A stretch of DNA of 64,000 nt, from positions 29,392-93,391 of the forward strand of contig NZ_MVAR01000022.1 in assembly GCF_001999325.1 (NCBI RefSeq), given 5' to 3'. Below the pieces are notes generated by a model, which was given only the letters and a program-made list of their open reading frames with translations, had not been told where the DNA came from and made no database searches. Positions 1 to 9,154 of the stretch are shown here, one piece after another; position 1 is the first letter of the stretch; each line of letters opens with the position of its first letter. This DNA is from Thioalkalivibrio versutus (GTDB lineage Bacteria; Pseudomonadota; Gammaproteobacteria; Ectothiorhodospirales; Ectothiorhodospiraceae). A program made the translations under genes and the position numbers.

Positions 1-1426
1 GACTCGCGTCGATGCCGCCGCCGCCCAGATGTTCGGTCAGGCTCTGGAGTTCGGGGTCCCAGGCCTGTTCCAGGATCGCCTCGTGGATCTGCCGCGCCTC
101 GGAGCGCCAGAGCGCACTGTCGCCTTGCACGCCGTTGCTCTCGGCCAGCGCAGCCCCGCGCTCCAGCGCGACCGCGCACAGGGCGGCGGAGTAGGTAAAC
201 GGTCGTCCGGCTGTGCGGACCTCCCAGATCCCGTGGTCGGGGTTTTTCCATTCGGTCTTGGCGGACTCGACCAGGCGCCGCAGGCGCTGCCACAGGTGAT
301 CGTCCAGCGTGCCGCCCCAGCGTACCCAGCGCCAGGCGCAATCGAGGATCTCCCCGAACACGTCATGCTGGCGCTGTTCGACCGCGCCGTTCCCCCAGCG
401 CACGGGCCCCGAACCACGGTAGCCCTCCAGTTCGGGATCGCTGCGCTCCGGTTGCGGGAGGTGGCCGTCCACGTCGTACAGCACCCGGGGCCAGCCCGCG
501 CGATCGACGGCGTCCAGGGCCCAGCCGATAAACCCGGCGGCCTCGTGGGTCATGCCGATATCGCTCATCGCATACACCGAGAACGCCGCATCGCGGATCC
601 ACGCGTAGCGGTAATCCCAGTTGCGCGGGCCGCCGATCGCCTCCGGCAGGGAGGATGTCGGTGCCGCGATCATGGCCCCGGTCGCGGTGTAGTCCATCTG
701 CTTGAGGGTGACAGCCGAGCGGCGGACGAGGTCCTCGCGAGGCCCTTCATAGCTGAAGTGCGTCATCCAGCGTCGCCAGACCAGCAGGGTGGCCTCGAGC
801 AGGTCCTGCGGGGTGCGGGGCTGGAACCGATGCGTATGCGGCCCCCACCCGAGGAGCACGTGGTGCTGCTCCCCGGCCTCCAGTTCATGCAGGCTGTCCG
901 CGTCCTCCAGCGGCAGGGACGAGCTCAGGGCCAGTTCCAGGTCCGGCTGGCGGTGCAACGCCAGGCCCAGCCCGGCCCCGTGCGGATAGACATCCGCACC
1001 GCCCCGGGGTGTGACGCGGACCCGCAGGTGTACCCGGCCCTCCAGCACCTCGATCCGGCGAAGCAGCTCATTCCGTCCGGCGGGTGCGTCCTCAGAGAGG
1101 TCTGCCCCTGCGCGCAGGGGCAGACAGTCGGTCACCCGGACGCGCCCCTCTGGTCCGGTCATCTCGGTGATCAGGACGGCGGTATCCGGAATATAGCGCT
1201 GGTGCGAGGTGACCAGGGGTTCCGGGGCCACGGTGAAGGCGCCGCCGCGCTGGTGATCCAGCAGCGCGCAGAACAAGGGTTCGGAGTCAAAGCGGGGGAC
1301 GCACATCCAGGGGATGGTCCCGTCGCGACCGACCAGGGCGGCAGTCGTGCAGTTCCCGATCAGGCCGTGCTCCTCGATCGGCAGGTAGCCGTCAATGCGG
1401 TGTACGGGGCGGTCGGATACGGTCAC
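1..1426 (-). CDS. Glycoside hydrolase family 15 (glucoamylase/trehalase-like), 3' end outside window
   Basis: The frame read leftward from a GTG at 1426 gives an N-terminus with PIEEHGLIGNC, RDGTIPWMCVPRFDS and, near the window edge, WDPELQSLTEHLGGGGIDAS; these are hallmarks of GH15 proteins that hydrolyse alpha-glucosidic bonds of trehalose or maltodextrins in the cytosol. The GTG start is supported by AAAGGAG seven bases upstream. About 475 codons are visible with no stop; the family is usually near 600 residues, so the C-terminus lies left of position 1. The gene begins four bases after the treZ stop and is the third gene of a treY-treZ-GH15 operon. It may recycle trehalose or trim the glucans used by TreY; the substrate cannot be settled from sequence. 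Confidence 0.85.
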   Translation of the reverse strand, partial: MTVSDRPVHRIDGYLPIEEHGLIGNCTTAALVGRDGTIPWMCVPRFDSEPLFCALLDHQRGGAFTVAPEPLVTSHQRYIPDTAVLITEMTGPEGRVRVTDCLPLRAGADLSEDAPAGRNELLRRIEVLEGRVHLRVRVTPRGGADVYPHGAGLGLALHRQPDLELALSSSLPLEDADSLHELEAGEQHHVLLGWGPHTHRFQPRTPQDLLEATLLVWRRWMTHFSYEGPREDLVRRSAVTLKQMDYTATGAMIAAPTSSLPEAIGGPRNWDYRYAWIRDAAFSVYAMSDIGMTHEAAGFIGWALDAVDRAGWPRVLYDVDGHLPQPERSDPELEGYRGSGPVRWGNGAVEQRQHDVFGEILDCAWRWVRWGGTLDDHLWQRLRRLVESAKTEWKNPDHGIWEVRTAGRPFTYSAALCAVALERGAALAESNGVQGDSALWRSEARQIHEAILEQAWDPELQSLTEHLGGGGIDAS

Positions 1427-1430
1427 TGGA

Positions 1431-3215
1431 TCACTCCTTTGACATGGACGGTTGGCAGGGCAGGCAGGAGGGGGCAGGCGCGTCCAGGATCACGACGGAC
1501 TCGCCGGGCAGCTCCAGGGTGTCCGGACCCACCACGATACCTGTATCGGACTGGAGCAGGAGGTGACCGGCCGCGGCGCCCGGGCAGGCCAGCCGTTGCG
1601 GGGCAGGGTGCAGGTTGCACACCACCCGCAGTCCGGGCCGGTGCACGATCAACCAGCGTGCCGCCTCGTCGAAATGCGCCTCGATCGCCTCCAGACGGTC
1701 GTCGCCGAACGCCGAGTGGGCATGCCTCAGGGCGATCAGGGCCCGGTACCACTGCAAGATGTCGGCATGCGGCTCGCGTCCGAGCTCGTCCCAGTCCAGG
1801 CGGGATTGTTCGAAGGTCTCGATGGATTGCGGGTCCGGGACGTTGCCGGGATCGGTGCCCCGGCGGAAGGCCGCGAACTCGCGCTGGCGGCCTTCGGTCA
1901 CCGCGCGCCCCAGGTCGGTGTCCGTGTGATCGGTGAAATACAAAAACGGCGTCGCGGCCGCCCATTCCTCCCCCTGGAACAGCATGGGCACGAAGGGACT
2001 GGTCATCACCAGGGCTGCGCCAATCTTCAGTAGTCCCGGCGAGACGCCTTCACTGATTCGGTCCCCCAGGGCCCGATTGCCAATCTGGTCGTGGTTTTGC
2101 AGGCAGCCGATGAAACGCCGTCCGGGCAGGTCGGAGGCCGGTCGCCCGTGGGTACGCCGGCGGTAGTGGGAGTAGCGCCCGTCATAGACGAGGCCGCGCG
2201 TCAGCGCCCGGGCGACATCCGCGAGGCGTCCGAAGTCCGCGTAGTACCCGTCGGATTCCCCGGTCAGCAGGGCATGCAGTGCGTGATGGAAGTCCTCGTT
2301 CCACTGCGCGTCCAGCCCGTAGCCGCCGGCCTCGACCGGCCGTGCCACGCGCGGGTCGTTGCGGTCGTTCTCCGCGATCACCACCAGGTGCCGCCCGCGC
2401 GCGCGCCCGAGGCGTTGCACCTCGGTGGCGAGCTGCTCGATGAAATGGGTGGCCGAGGTATCGACAATCGCGTGTACCGCGTCGATGCGCAGGCCGTCGA
2501 TGTGGTAGTCGCGCAGCCACATCAGGGCGTTGTCGACGAAGAAGCGGCGCACGGGGTCACTGTCCGGGCCGTCGAGGTTCATCGCGTCGCCCCAGGGGGT
2601 TTGGTAGTGGTCGGTGAAATAGGGGCCGAACTGCGCCAGGTAGTTGCCGTCCGGCCCGAGGTGGTTGTAGACCACGTCCAGCAGCACCGCGATGCCGCGG
2701 CGGTGGCAGGCATCCACCAGCCTTTTCAGGCCATCGGGGCCCCCGTAGGCGTGGTGCGGTGCGTACAGGTCGACCCCGTCGTAGCCCCAGCCGCGCTCGC
2801 CGGGGAATGCCGCCACCGGCATCAGCTCCAGGTGGGTGATGCCGAGGTCGACCAGGTGATCGAGGTGGTCGATTACGCCGTCGAAGCTGCCTTCCGGGGT
2901 AAAAGTGCCGACGTGGATCTCCTGGATCACCGCCGCGGCCAGCGGCGGCGCCTGCCAGCCGGCGTCGTTCCAGACGAAGCGGGAATGCTCCAGCCAGCAC
3001 GACGGGCCGTGCACGCCCTGTGGCTGCCAGGCGGAGCGCGGGTCGGGGAACGGGCCGTTGCCGTCGACGCGGAAGGCATAGTCGCTGCCGTGCACCACCC
3101 GCGAGGTCTGCAGCGACCACCAGCCGTCCGCGCGGCAGTCCATTGGCATGCGGCTGCCACCGCACTCCAGTTCGACCTGATGCGCCTCGGGGGCCCACAC
3201 GCTAACGGTGGTCAT
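1431..3215 (-). CDS. treZ: Malto-oligosyltrehalose trehalohydrolase TreZ
   Basis: This 594-residue protein releases free trehalose from the maltooligosyl-trehalose made by TreY. It has an N-terminal beta-sandwich, then the family-typical IQEIHVGTFTPEGSFD and a GH13 barrel. Catalytic signatures are DGLRIDAVHAI (nucleophile Asp), VIAENDR (acid/base Glu) and LQNHDQIGNR (third carboxylate). The ATG at 3215 overlaps the treY stop in an ATGA arrangement, so translation is probably coupled. Length matches the family (about 560-600 residues). The reading frame stays open further upstream, but that part lies inside treY in another frame and is not coding. Trehalose is a common compatible solute and carbon reserve in salt-adapted bacteria. 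Confidence 0.95.
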   Translation of the reverse strand: MTTVSVWAPEAHQVELECGGSRMPMDCRADGWWSLQTSRVVHGSDYAFRVDGNGPFPDPRSAWQPQGVHGPSCWLEHSRFVWNDAGWQAPPLAAAVIQEIHVGTFTPEGSFDGVIDHLDHLVDLGITHLELMPVAAFPGERGWGYDGVDLYAPHHAYGGPDGLKRLVDACHRRGIAVLLDVVYNHLGPDGNYLAQFGPYFTDHYQTPWGDAMNLDGPDSDPVRRFFVDNALMWLRDYHIDGLRIDAVHAIVDTSATHFIEQLATEVQRLGRARGRHLVVIAENDRNDPRVARPVEAGGYGLDAQWNEDFHHALHALLTGESDGYYADFGRLADVARALTRGLVYDGRYSHYRRRTHGRPASDLPGRRFIGCLQNHDQIGNRALGDRISEGVSPGLLKIGAALVMTSPFVPMLFQGEEWAAATPFLYFTDHTDTDLGRAVTEGRQREFAAFRRGTDPGNVPDPQSIETFEQSRLDWDELGREPHADILQWYRALIALRHAHSAFGDDRLEAIEAHFDEAARWLIVHRPGLRVVCNLHPAPQRLACPGAAAGHLLLQSDTGIVVGPDTLELPGESVVILDAPAPSCLPCQPSMSKE

Positions 3216-5935
3216 GACGTGGCCTCCTCGCGTTCGAGCAGGGCCACCGGAAACGCATCGAGGATCTCCGCGACCGGGTAGTCGCCGCCTTGCAACGCCG
3301 CGCCGGACAGGCGGTTGTGCCAAGTGCCGGGTGGAACCGCAAGCCGGGTGCCGCCCCAGTCGCCCGCCAGCCCGAGTGTCAGGCGCGGCACCAGCACCAG
3401 CGCCCCTTCGCCGCGCAGGTAGGCGACCGCGTGCCCGGCGCGTTCGCCGCTGGCGCGCAGCGGGGTACAGGCCGCGTCCGGGCGGAACCACTCCGGGTGG
3501 CGGCGGCGCAGGGCCAGGGCCTGGTGCACCACCCACTGCTTGGGCAGGCCCTCGTCGCCGCGGGCGTTGATCTGTGCCGGCGAGAGGTGCGCGAGTTCCT
3601 CCAGCAGGCGGGTCCGCGTGTCGAAGTCCACCGGGCGGCGATTGTCCGGGTCGACCAGGCTCAGGTCCCACAGCTCGCTGCCCTGGTAGATGTCCGGGAT
3701 GCCCGGTGCGGTGAGCTTGATCAGGGTCTGCGCCAGACTGTTGGTGCGGCCGGGGCCGACCAGTGGCTGCAGGAACGACTCCAGCGATTCGCGAAACCCC
3801 GGGTCGTCCAGGGTGCCGGCCACGAAATCGCGCAGGGCCTGCTCGTAGTCCTCCTGCGGATGGGTCCAGCTGGTGTGCTGCTTGGCCTCGCGTGCGGCCT
3901 TTTCCATGTAGGCCGTCATGCGCTCGGCGTCGATCGGCCAGGCACCGACCAGCGTCTGGTAGTACAGGTACTCGGTGGCCGGGTCCGGCCACCCACCACT
4001 GCGGTGGCGGGCGTTGTGACGCATCCAGCGACGCACGCTCCTGGCCCAGGCCTCCGGCATCTCGGAGAGCAGCAGAAGGCGAGCGCGTACGTCCTCGCTG
4101 CGCTTGGTGTCATGGGTCGAGGTGGCCAGCATCGCCTCGGGGTGCAGCGCCCGGGCCCGGGCGCTGGCCTCGTGGAATTCGTCCACCGACAACCCGAAGC
4201 TTCCCGGGTCGCCGCCGACCTCGTTGAGTGCCGTCAGGCGGTGGAAGCGGTACAGCGCGGTATCCTCCACGCCCTTGGCCATCGCCGGGCCTGTCAGCTG
4301 CTGGAAGCGCAGGGCGAGCTCGGTCTCGCGCTCGCCGGGGATGCGTAGCAGGAGCAGGTTGCGCAGGAACTGCAGCAGCTCGCTGTCCAGCTCCGGGCGG
4401 CGCTCGGCGGCCTGCTGGATCGCGGTCTCCACGCAGCCGACGTCGGCCGCCGTCACGCCGCCTTCGCGTGGGGTGACATAGGTGCGGTAGACCGGGAAGC
4501 AGGCCGCCGCCTCCAGCAGGGCGAGGTACAGCTCGTGACGGGTGTAGTCGCGGTGGCGGCGGTGGCGTTCGCAGATATCCACGAACAGCGAGCTCAGGCG
4601 ATTGAGTTCGCTGCCGAGCAGGTCCTTGAGTATCTGTCGCTTGGATTCGTAGATCAGTCCCGGGTAGTCGGCCTCCTCGCCGGTGAGCTCCGCGAACAGC
4701 CGTGTCAGCGGGGTCTCGCCGGCCGGGTCCGCGAACAGCCCCTGCACGCGGTTGAGGAAGTCGTAGCCGGTGGTGCCGGCGATTGGCCAGTCGTCCGGCA
4801 GCTGCTCGCCGGGCTCGAGGATCTTCTCGGCGACGATCCAGGTGTCCGGACAGGCGCGGTGCAACTGGCTGAAGTACTGCCGGGGGTCGCGCAGTCCGTC
4901 CGGGTGGTCGACCCGCAGGCCGTGCACCGAGCCTTCCGCCACCCAGCGGACCGGCAACGCATGCAGGGCCTGGAAGACCTCCTCCTTCTCCTGCCGCAGC
5001 CCGGCCAGGTCGTTGATGTCGAAAAACCTCCGGTAGCCAAGGTCGCGGCCGGCGGTGCGCCACCAGGCCAGCCGGTAGTTCTGCTTCTCGATCAGCGCAT
5101 CCAGGGCATCGGGGTCGGCGTTGATCCGCTCGACCTCGGTCGCGATCGCCTCGGCGGCCGCCGGGTTCTGGCGGGTCGTGTCGTCCAGAAGCTGGCGGAT
5201 CACGTCCTGGTCGCGGTGGCGCCGTTGCACCGAATGGTGTGCGATCAGATGCGGCTGTGGCAGGCGTGCACAGGATTCCGCGAGAAAGCCCAGCAGTTCG
5301 ATACCCGTGGCGCGACAGGCGCGGGCGAGCAGCTCGTTGAGCGAGGAGGGGTCTAGCGGGAAGCGGTGCTCGTAATAGGCGAGGTCGAACAGCCCGGCGC
5401 CATATTGCAGGCGGATCTCGCCGGCCTCGAGGACACGGCCGTAATGATCGCCCAGCACCGGGAGCAGGACCTTGTTTGGCCAGCGCTCCTCCGAGGACTC
5501 CCAGTCGACGTCGAAGTACGTCGCAAACGGGCTGGACGGGCCGTTCTCCAGCACATCCCACCACCACGGGTTCTGGTCCCCGGCCACCGCCATGTGATTG
5601 GGCACGATGTCCAGTACCAGGCCCATCCCGGCCGCCGCCAGCGCCGCGCACAGGCGCTGGCGTGCTGGCTCGCCGCCAAGCTCTTCGTTGACGCGCGAGG
5701 GGTCGACCACGTCATAGCCGTGGGTGCTGCCGCGCACCGCCTGCAGGATCGGCGAAAGATAGACATGCGAAACCCCCAGCCGCGCGAGATAGGGAACAAT
5801 CGCGGCAGCGTCGTCCAGCGTGAACCCCGGGTGCAGCTGCAGGCGACAAGTCGCGATTCGCTCGGGTTGGGCCTGTCGCCTCTCGCGGCCGTCCGCAGAC
5901 CCCGCGCTTCCTGTACTGCTGATGGATCCCTGCAT
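3212..5935 (-). CDS. treY: Malto-oligosyltrehalose synthase TreY
   Basis: This 907-residue GH13 enzyme converts the reducing-end alpha-1,4 linkage of a glucan into an alpha,alpha-1,1 linkage, the first step of the TreY-TreZ route. Motifs seen are STHGYDVVDPSRVNEELGG near residues 70-90, GLRVDHPDGLRDP with the nucleophile Asp, and IVAEKILEPGEQLP with the acid/base Glu. The ATG at 5935 follows GGAGGGCG. It is the first gene of the minus-strand operon treY-treZ-GH15. The N-terminus carries a short Ser/Gly-rich extension before the conserved ERIATCRLQLHPGF, so a start slightly downstream is possible. Its glucan substrate should be glycogen or maltodextrin; no glycogen gene is visible in the window. 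Confidence 0.95.
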   Translation of the reverse strand: MQGSISSTGSAGSADGRERRQAQPERIATCRLQLHPGFTLDDAAAIVPYLARLGVSHVYLSPILQAVRGSTHGYDVVDPSRVNEELGGEPARQRLCAALAAAGMGLVLDIVPNHMAVAGDQNPWWWDVLENGPSSPFATYFDVDWESSEERWPNKVLLPVLGDHYGRVLEAGEIRLQYGAGLFDLAYYEHRFPLDPSSLNELLARACRATGIELLGFLAESCARLPQPHLIAHHSVQRRHRDQDVIRQLLDDTTRQNPAAAEAIATEVERINADPDALDALIEKQNYRLAWWRTAGRDLGYRRFFDINDLAGLRQEKEEVFQALHALPVRWVAEGSVHGLRVDHPDGLRDPRQYFSQLHRACPDTWIVAEKILEPGEQLPDDWPIAGTTGYDFLNRVQGLFADPAGETPLTRLFAELTGEEADYPGLIYESKRQILKDLLGSELNRLSSLFVDICERHRRHRDYTRHELYLALLEAAACFPVYRTYVTPREGGVTAADVGCVETAIQQAAERRPELDSELLQFLRNLLLLRIPGERETELALRFQQLTGPAMAKGVEDTALYRFHRLTALNEVGGDPGSFGLSVDEFHEASARARALHPEAMLATSTHDTKRSEDVRARLLLLSEMPEAWARSVRRWMRHNARHRSGGWPDPATEYLYYQTLVGAWPIDAERMTAYMEKAAREAKQHTSWTHPQEDYEQALRDFVAGTLDDPGFRESLESFLQPLVGPGRTNSLAQTLIKLTAPGIPDIYQGSELWDLSLVDPDNRRPVDFDTRTRLLEELAHLSPAQINARGDEGLPKQWVVHQALALRRRHPEWFRPDAACTPLRASGERAGHAVAYLRGEGALVLVPRLTLGLAGDWGGTRLAVPPGTWHNRLSGAALQGGDYPVAEILDAFPVALLEREEATS

Positions 5936-6146
5936 CGCCCTCCGTCCCGAAGGCAGACCGGCCGGGCAATCCGACCGCTAACCCGAATATGGACCACATC
6001 CCGAACGAAGGGAATCCGCATCGCCGGCCAACGCCCAGAAACTGGGGCACGGCCGTCGGGATGGACCGCATGGCAGGAGGCAGGAGCTTCGCGGGGTGAT
6101 GGGGTAAGCTTCCGGCATACCCCCACCCATGCGAAGGAGCTCCCGT

Positions 6147-6623
6147 ATGCGTCGAGCGCTGGTCCTGCCCGCCTGTCTGGTCTCGTTGTTTTCCGTTGCG
6201 CTGGTTTCCGGGAATGCCCACGCGGCCGGGGCCGCGATACTGGTCCTGGAGGGCGATGAGTACGTGCTGGAGATGGAGGTCTGTGATTTCTCGGGTGAGT
6301 CGGATGACCGCTACCAGACGCTGGTGGCGCGCGCGGATACGGATCGCGGCCCGCTGCGGGTATTTGCCTCGCGCAATGCGGTTGCGGGGATGCTGACGCA
6401 CTCGGTGTCGCTGCAGTTTGGGGACTTTCGTGCGGGGGGCGAGGTGCTGGAGGCCAATCGGACCCGCATGGGCCAGCAGTGGATTAGTGCCGCCGGAGGG
6501 GCTGCCGAGCCGCTGCTCCAGATCGACGGAAGCGAACTGCAGGCCGACGGCCGATTCGTGGATATGGAGATGACGGGGGAGCCGGTGGACGGGCGCCTGA
6601 CCGCAACCTGCGATCACCGATAG
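6147..6623 (+). CDS. Exported protein of unknown function
   Basis: The 158-residue product opens with a classical signal peptide (MRRALVLPACLVSLFSVALV, then cleavage near AHA-AG), so it should be periplasmic or secreted. The mature part is acidic, with only two Cys residues, one near the start (VCDFSG) and one near the end (TATCDHR), which could form a disulfide. I chose the ATG at 6147 because GAAGGAGC lies seven bases upstream; an in-frame ATG at 6129 lies before that ribosome site and would add six residues. The gene stands alone, divergent from treY. I recognise no family. Confidence 0.7.
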   Translation: MRRALVLPACLVSLFSVALVSGNAHAAGAAILVLEGDEYVLEMEVCDFSGESDDRYQTLVARADTDRGPLRVFASRNAVAGMLTHSVSLQFGDFRAGGEVLEANRTRMGQQWISAAGGAAEPLLQIDGSELQADGRFVDMEMTGEPVDGRLTATCDHR

Positions 6624-6720
6624 GGTTGGCGGGCCTATCGCTGCCGTTGCATTATTTTCGGTCTGTTGGGCGCGCACTCGCCTGACCACCTGACGTGTCG
6701 AGTTTCAGGAGGCGGCCGGA

Positions 6721-7035
6721 ATGATCAAGGAGTCGGACTGGAAGCGGTTCAGCCGGTTGAAGGAAACCGCGCTGGATCGTTACTGCGAACGAGCCCTGGC
6801 CGATTGTCGGGCGACTATGGAACAGGACGACCGGTCGAATCACGAACGCTTTCTGGACCTGTACGAGCAAGTGCGCGCAGCGGACAAGCGGCTTGCGTTC
6901 ATCTTCGATGGCCACGCCCGCTCGAAGGCGCTTGACCAGTTCACGTGCATGCGGCGCGAGGGGCTGATCGAGGATGCGGAGCTGGAAGCGTTTACCACGG
7001 AATTCGAGGAGAAGACCCGGCCGCAGGGCCCGTAG
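6721..7035 (+). CDS. Small cytosolic protein of unknown function
   Basis: A 104-residue, charged, probably helical protein with no signal peptide or membrane segment. The start has a good ribosome site (CAGGAGGCGGCC). It contains the sequences YCERALADCRATMEQDD and RSNHERFLDLYEQVRAADKR and ends in a short proline-rich tail. It is convergent with ettA, whose stop lies about 110 bases away. I do not recognise the family; the amino-acid composition and ribosome site make it a plausible real gene. Confidence 0.65.
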   Translation: MIKESDWKRFSRLKETALDRYCERALADCRATMEQDDRSNHERFLDLYEQVRAADKRLAFIFDGHARSKALDQFTCMRREGLIEDAELEAFTTEFEEKTRPQGP

Positions 7036-7111
7036 TCTCCAGCCGGGCCGGGCGCCCGATGAAACGGGCATTGCCCGTGAACGGATCGTGGCGTGCCGGG
7101 GCGCGGAAAGG

Positions 7112-7140
7112 CGAAGGCCCGGCGGGTGCCGGGCGTTCGG
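7112..7140 (-). terminator. Probable intrinsic terminator of ettA
   Basis: Read on the minus strand just past the ettA stop, CCCGGC and GCCGGG form a stem with an ACCC loop, followed by a pyrimidine-rich CCTTCGCCTTT tail. The tail is not a pure T run, so strength is uncertain. Confidence 0.5.
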
Positions 7141-7146
7141 GGTGGA

Positions 7147-8814
7147 TCAGGAGGCGAGTCGCTTGTACTTGACCCGGTGCGGCTGGTCGGCCGCGGCGCC
7201 CAGGCGCTTGTGGCGGTCCTCCTCGTACTCCTGGTAGTTGCCGTCGAAGAACACCACGTTGCCGTCTTCCTCGAACGCGAGGATATGCGTGGCGATGCGG
7301 TCGAGGAACCAGCGATCATGCGAGATCACGATCACGGAGCCGGGGAAGTCCAGCAGCGCCTCTTCCAGCGCGCGCAGGGTCTCCACGTCCAGGTCGTTGG
7401 TCGGTTCGTCGAGCAGCAGGAAGTTGCCGCCGCTTTGCAGCAGCTTGGCCAGGTGCACGCGGTTGCGCTCCCCACCGGAGAGATCCTTCATGCGCTTTTG
7501 CTGGTCGGTGCCCTTGAAGTTGAAGCGGCCGACGTAGGCGCGTGACGGCATCTGGAAGTTGCCGACCTGGATGATGTCCTGGCCGTTGGAGATCTCCTCC
7601 CAGACCGTCTTCTCGTCCTGCAGGGCATCGCGGCTCTGGTCGACATACGCCAGCTGCACGGTTTCGCCCAGTTCGATGGTCCCTTCGTCCGGTTGTTCCT
7701 GGCCGGCGATCATGCGGAACAGGGTGGTCTTGCCCACGCCGTTCGGGCCGATCACGCCGATCAGCGCACCGCGCGGAACGGAGAGAGACAGGCCCTGGTA
7801 GAGCACGCGATCGCCGAAGTGCTTGGACAGGTTGTCCACCTCCAGCACCTTGTCGCCCAGACGCGGGCCCGGCGGGATGTAGATCTCCTTGGTCTCGGAG
7901 CGCTTCTGGTAGTCGGTGGAGGCGATCTCCTCGAAGCGCTTCAGGCGGGCCTTGCTCTTGGCACCACGGCCCTTCGGGTTGGAGCGCACCCACTCCAGTT
8001 CGGATTCCATCGCCTTCACGCGGGCCGCCTCGGACTTTTCTTCCTGCTTCAGGCGCTTTTCCTTCTGTTCCAGCCACTGCGAGTAGTTGCCCTGGAACGG
8101 GATGCCTTGGCCACGGTCCAGCTCGAGGATCCAGCCGGCCACATTGTCGAGGAAGTAGCGGTCATGGGTCACCGCAACCACGGTGCCCTGGAACTCCTGC
8201 AGGAAGCGCTCCAGCCAGGCCACGGATTCGGCGTCCAGGTGGTTGGTCGGCTCATCGAGGATCAGCATGTCCGGGTTGGACAGCAACAGCCGGCACAGCG
8301 CCACACGGCGGCGTTCCCCCCCGGAGAGGTTCTTCACGTCGGCATCCCACGGCGGCAGGCGCAGGGCGTCGGCAGCCACCTCCAGCTTTCGCTCCAGGTT
8401 GTGGCCGTCGGCGGCCTCGATCTTCGCCTCCAGCTCGCCCTGCTTCGCGGCCAGGGCGTCGAAGTCGGCCTCCGGCTCGGCATAGGCGGCATACACCTGA
8501 TCCAGCTCGGCCAGGGCTTCCTTGACCGGGGCCACGGCCTCTTCCACGTTGCCGCGGACATCCTTGTTCTCGTCGAGCTGCGGCTCCTGCGACAGGTAGC
8601 CGATGTGGATGCCCGGCTGCGGGCGCGCCTCGCCGACAATGTCGGTATCCACGCCTGCCATGATGCGCAGCAGGGTAGATTTGCCCGCGCCGTTGTAGCC
8701 CAGCACGCCAATCTTGGCGCCCGGGAAGAAATTCAGGTTGATGTCCTTGAGGATGTACTTCTTCGGCGGGACGATCTTGCCCACGCCGTTCATGGTGAAG
8801 ATGTACTGCGCCAT
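7147..8814 (-). CDS. ettA: Energy-dependent translational throttle protein EttA (ABC-F ATPase)
   Basis: This 555-residue ABC-F protein has two ATP-binding cassettes in one chain and no membrane segments. It binds the ribosomal E site and gates entry into elongation according to ATP/ADP level. Seen: Walker A GYNGAGKST and GPNGVGKTT, signature motifs LSGGERRRVAL and LSGGERNRVHL, Walker B LILDEPTNHLD and LLLDEPTNDLD, and the EttA-typical opening MAQYIFTMNGVGKIVPPKK. The ATG at 8814 follows CAGGAGCACC. Length equals the family norm. It is monocistronic; the 340 bases upstream hold a large palindromic structure (8889-8938). Confidence 0.96.
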   Translation of the reverse strand: MAQYIFTMNGVGKIVPPKKYILKDINLNFFPGAKIGVLGYNGAGKSTLLRIMAGVDTDIVGEARPQPGIHIGYLSQEPQLDENKDVRGNVEEAVAPVKEALAELDQVYAAYAEPEADFDALAAKQGELEAKIEAADGHNLERKLEVAADALRLPPWDADVKNLSGGERRRVALCRLLLSNPDMLILDEPTNHLDAESVAWLERFLQEFQGTVVAVTHDRYFLDNVAGWILELDRGQGIPFQGNYSQWLEQKEKRLKQEEKSEAARVKAMESELEWVRSNPKGRGAKSKARLKRFEEIASTDYQKRSETKEIYIPPGPRLGDKVLEVDNLSKHFGDRVLYQGLSLSVPRGALIGVIGPNGVGKTTLFRMIAGQEQPDEGTIELGETVQLAYVDQSRDALQDEKTVWEEISNGQDIIQVGNFQMPSRAYVGRFNFKGTDQQKRMKDLSGGERNRVHLAKLLQSGGNFLLLDEPTNDLDVETLRALEEALLDFPGSVIVISHDRWFLDRIATHILAFEEDGNVVFFDGNYQEYEEDRHKRLGAAADQPHRVKYKRLAS

Positions 8815-8888
8815 GGTGCTCCTGCGACGAATTCGGTTTGGATGAGGGGGCTGGCCACTCGTGGCCCGCGCTGGGTCGGCACTTTACC

Positions 8889-8938
8889 ACCCCGAGGGGG
8901 GTGCAGGCTCGTGCCGACGTCGGCACGGTACCCCTCGG
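8889..8938. promoter_or_regulatory. Nested palindrome upstream of ettA
   Basis: An 18-base perfect palindrome CGTGCCGACGTCGGCACG lies at 8910-8927. It is flanked by an outer inverted repeat CCGAGGGG (8892-8899) and CCCCTCGG (8931-8938). A lone half-site GTCGGCAC occurs at 8875-8882, 44 bases from the matching half of the palindrome. The structure is 75-126 bases 5' of the ettA start and about 220 bases from the CaCA exchanger start. It could be a regulator-binding site for either divergent gene, or an RNA hairpin in the ettA leader. The remainder of 8815-9154 holds nothing else I recognise. Confidence 0.5.
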
Positions 8939-9154
8939 CGGCCGCTGCTTCCGGACATTCGTGCCCAACCACTTCGTCGTCTGCCGATTCCCGGTCAATT
9001 CCGCGGACGCGGCCGGCCTGCTAGATTCGGAGGTAGACCCCGGCATTCCAACGACACGGGGGACAAGAGTTCCACTGTGCTGCAACTTTGCGCCTGTGAC
9101 GCGCGTTAGCCCTCGTCGCGACCGTGTTGGCGATAGAGGAGTTCGAGGCCCAGA

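Noticed and set aside
29..1936. A 635-codon plus-strand frame at the left edge
   Set aside because: It is antisense to the GH15 gene and treZ, whose motifs are unmistakable; no motif on the plus strand.
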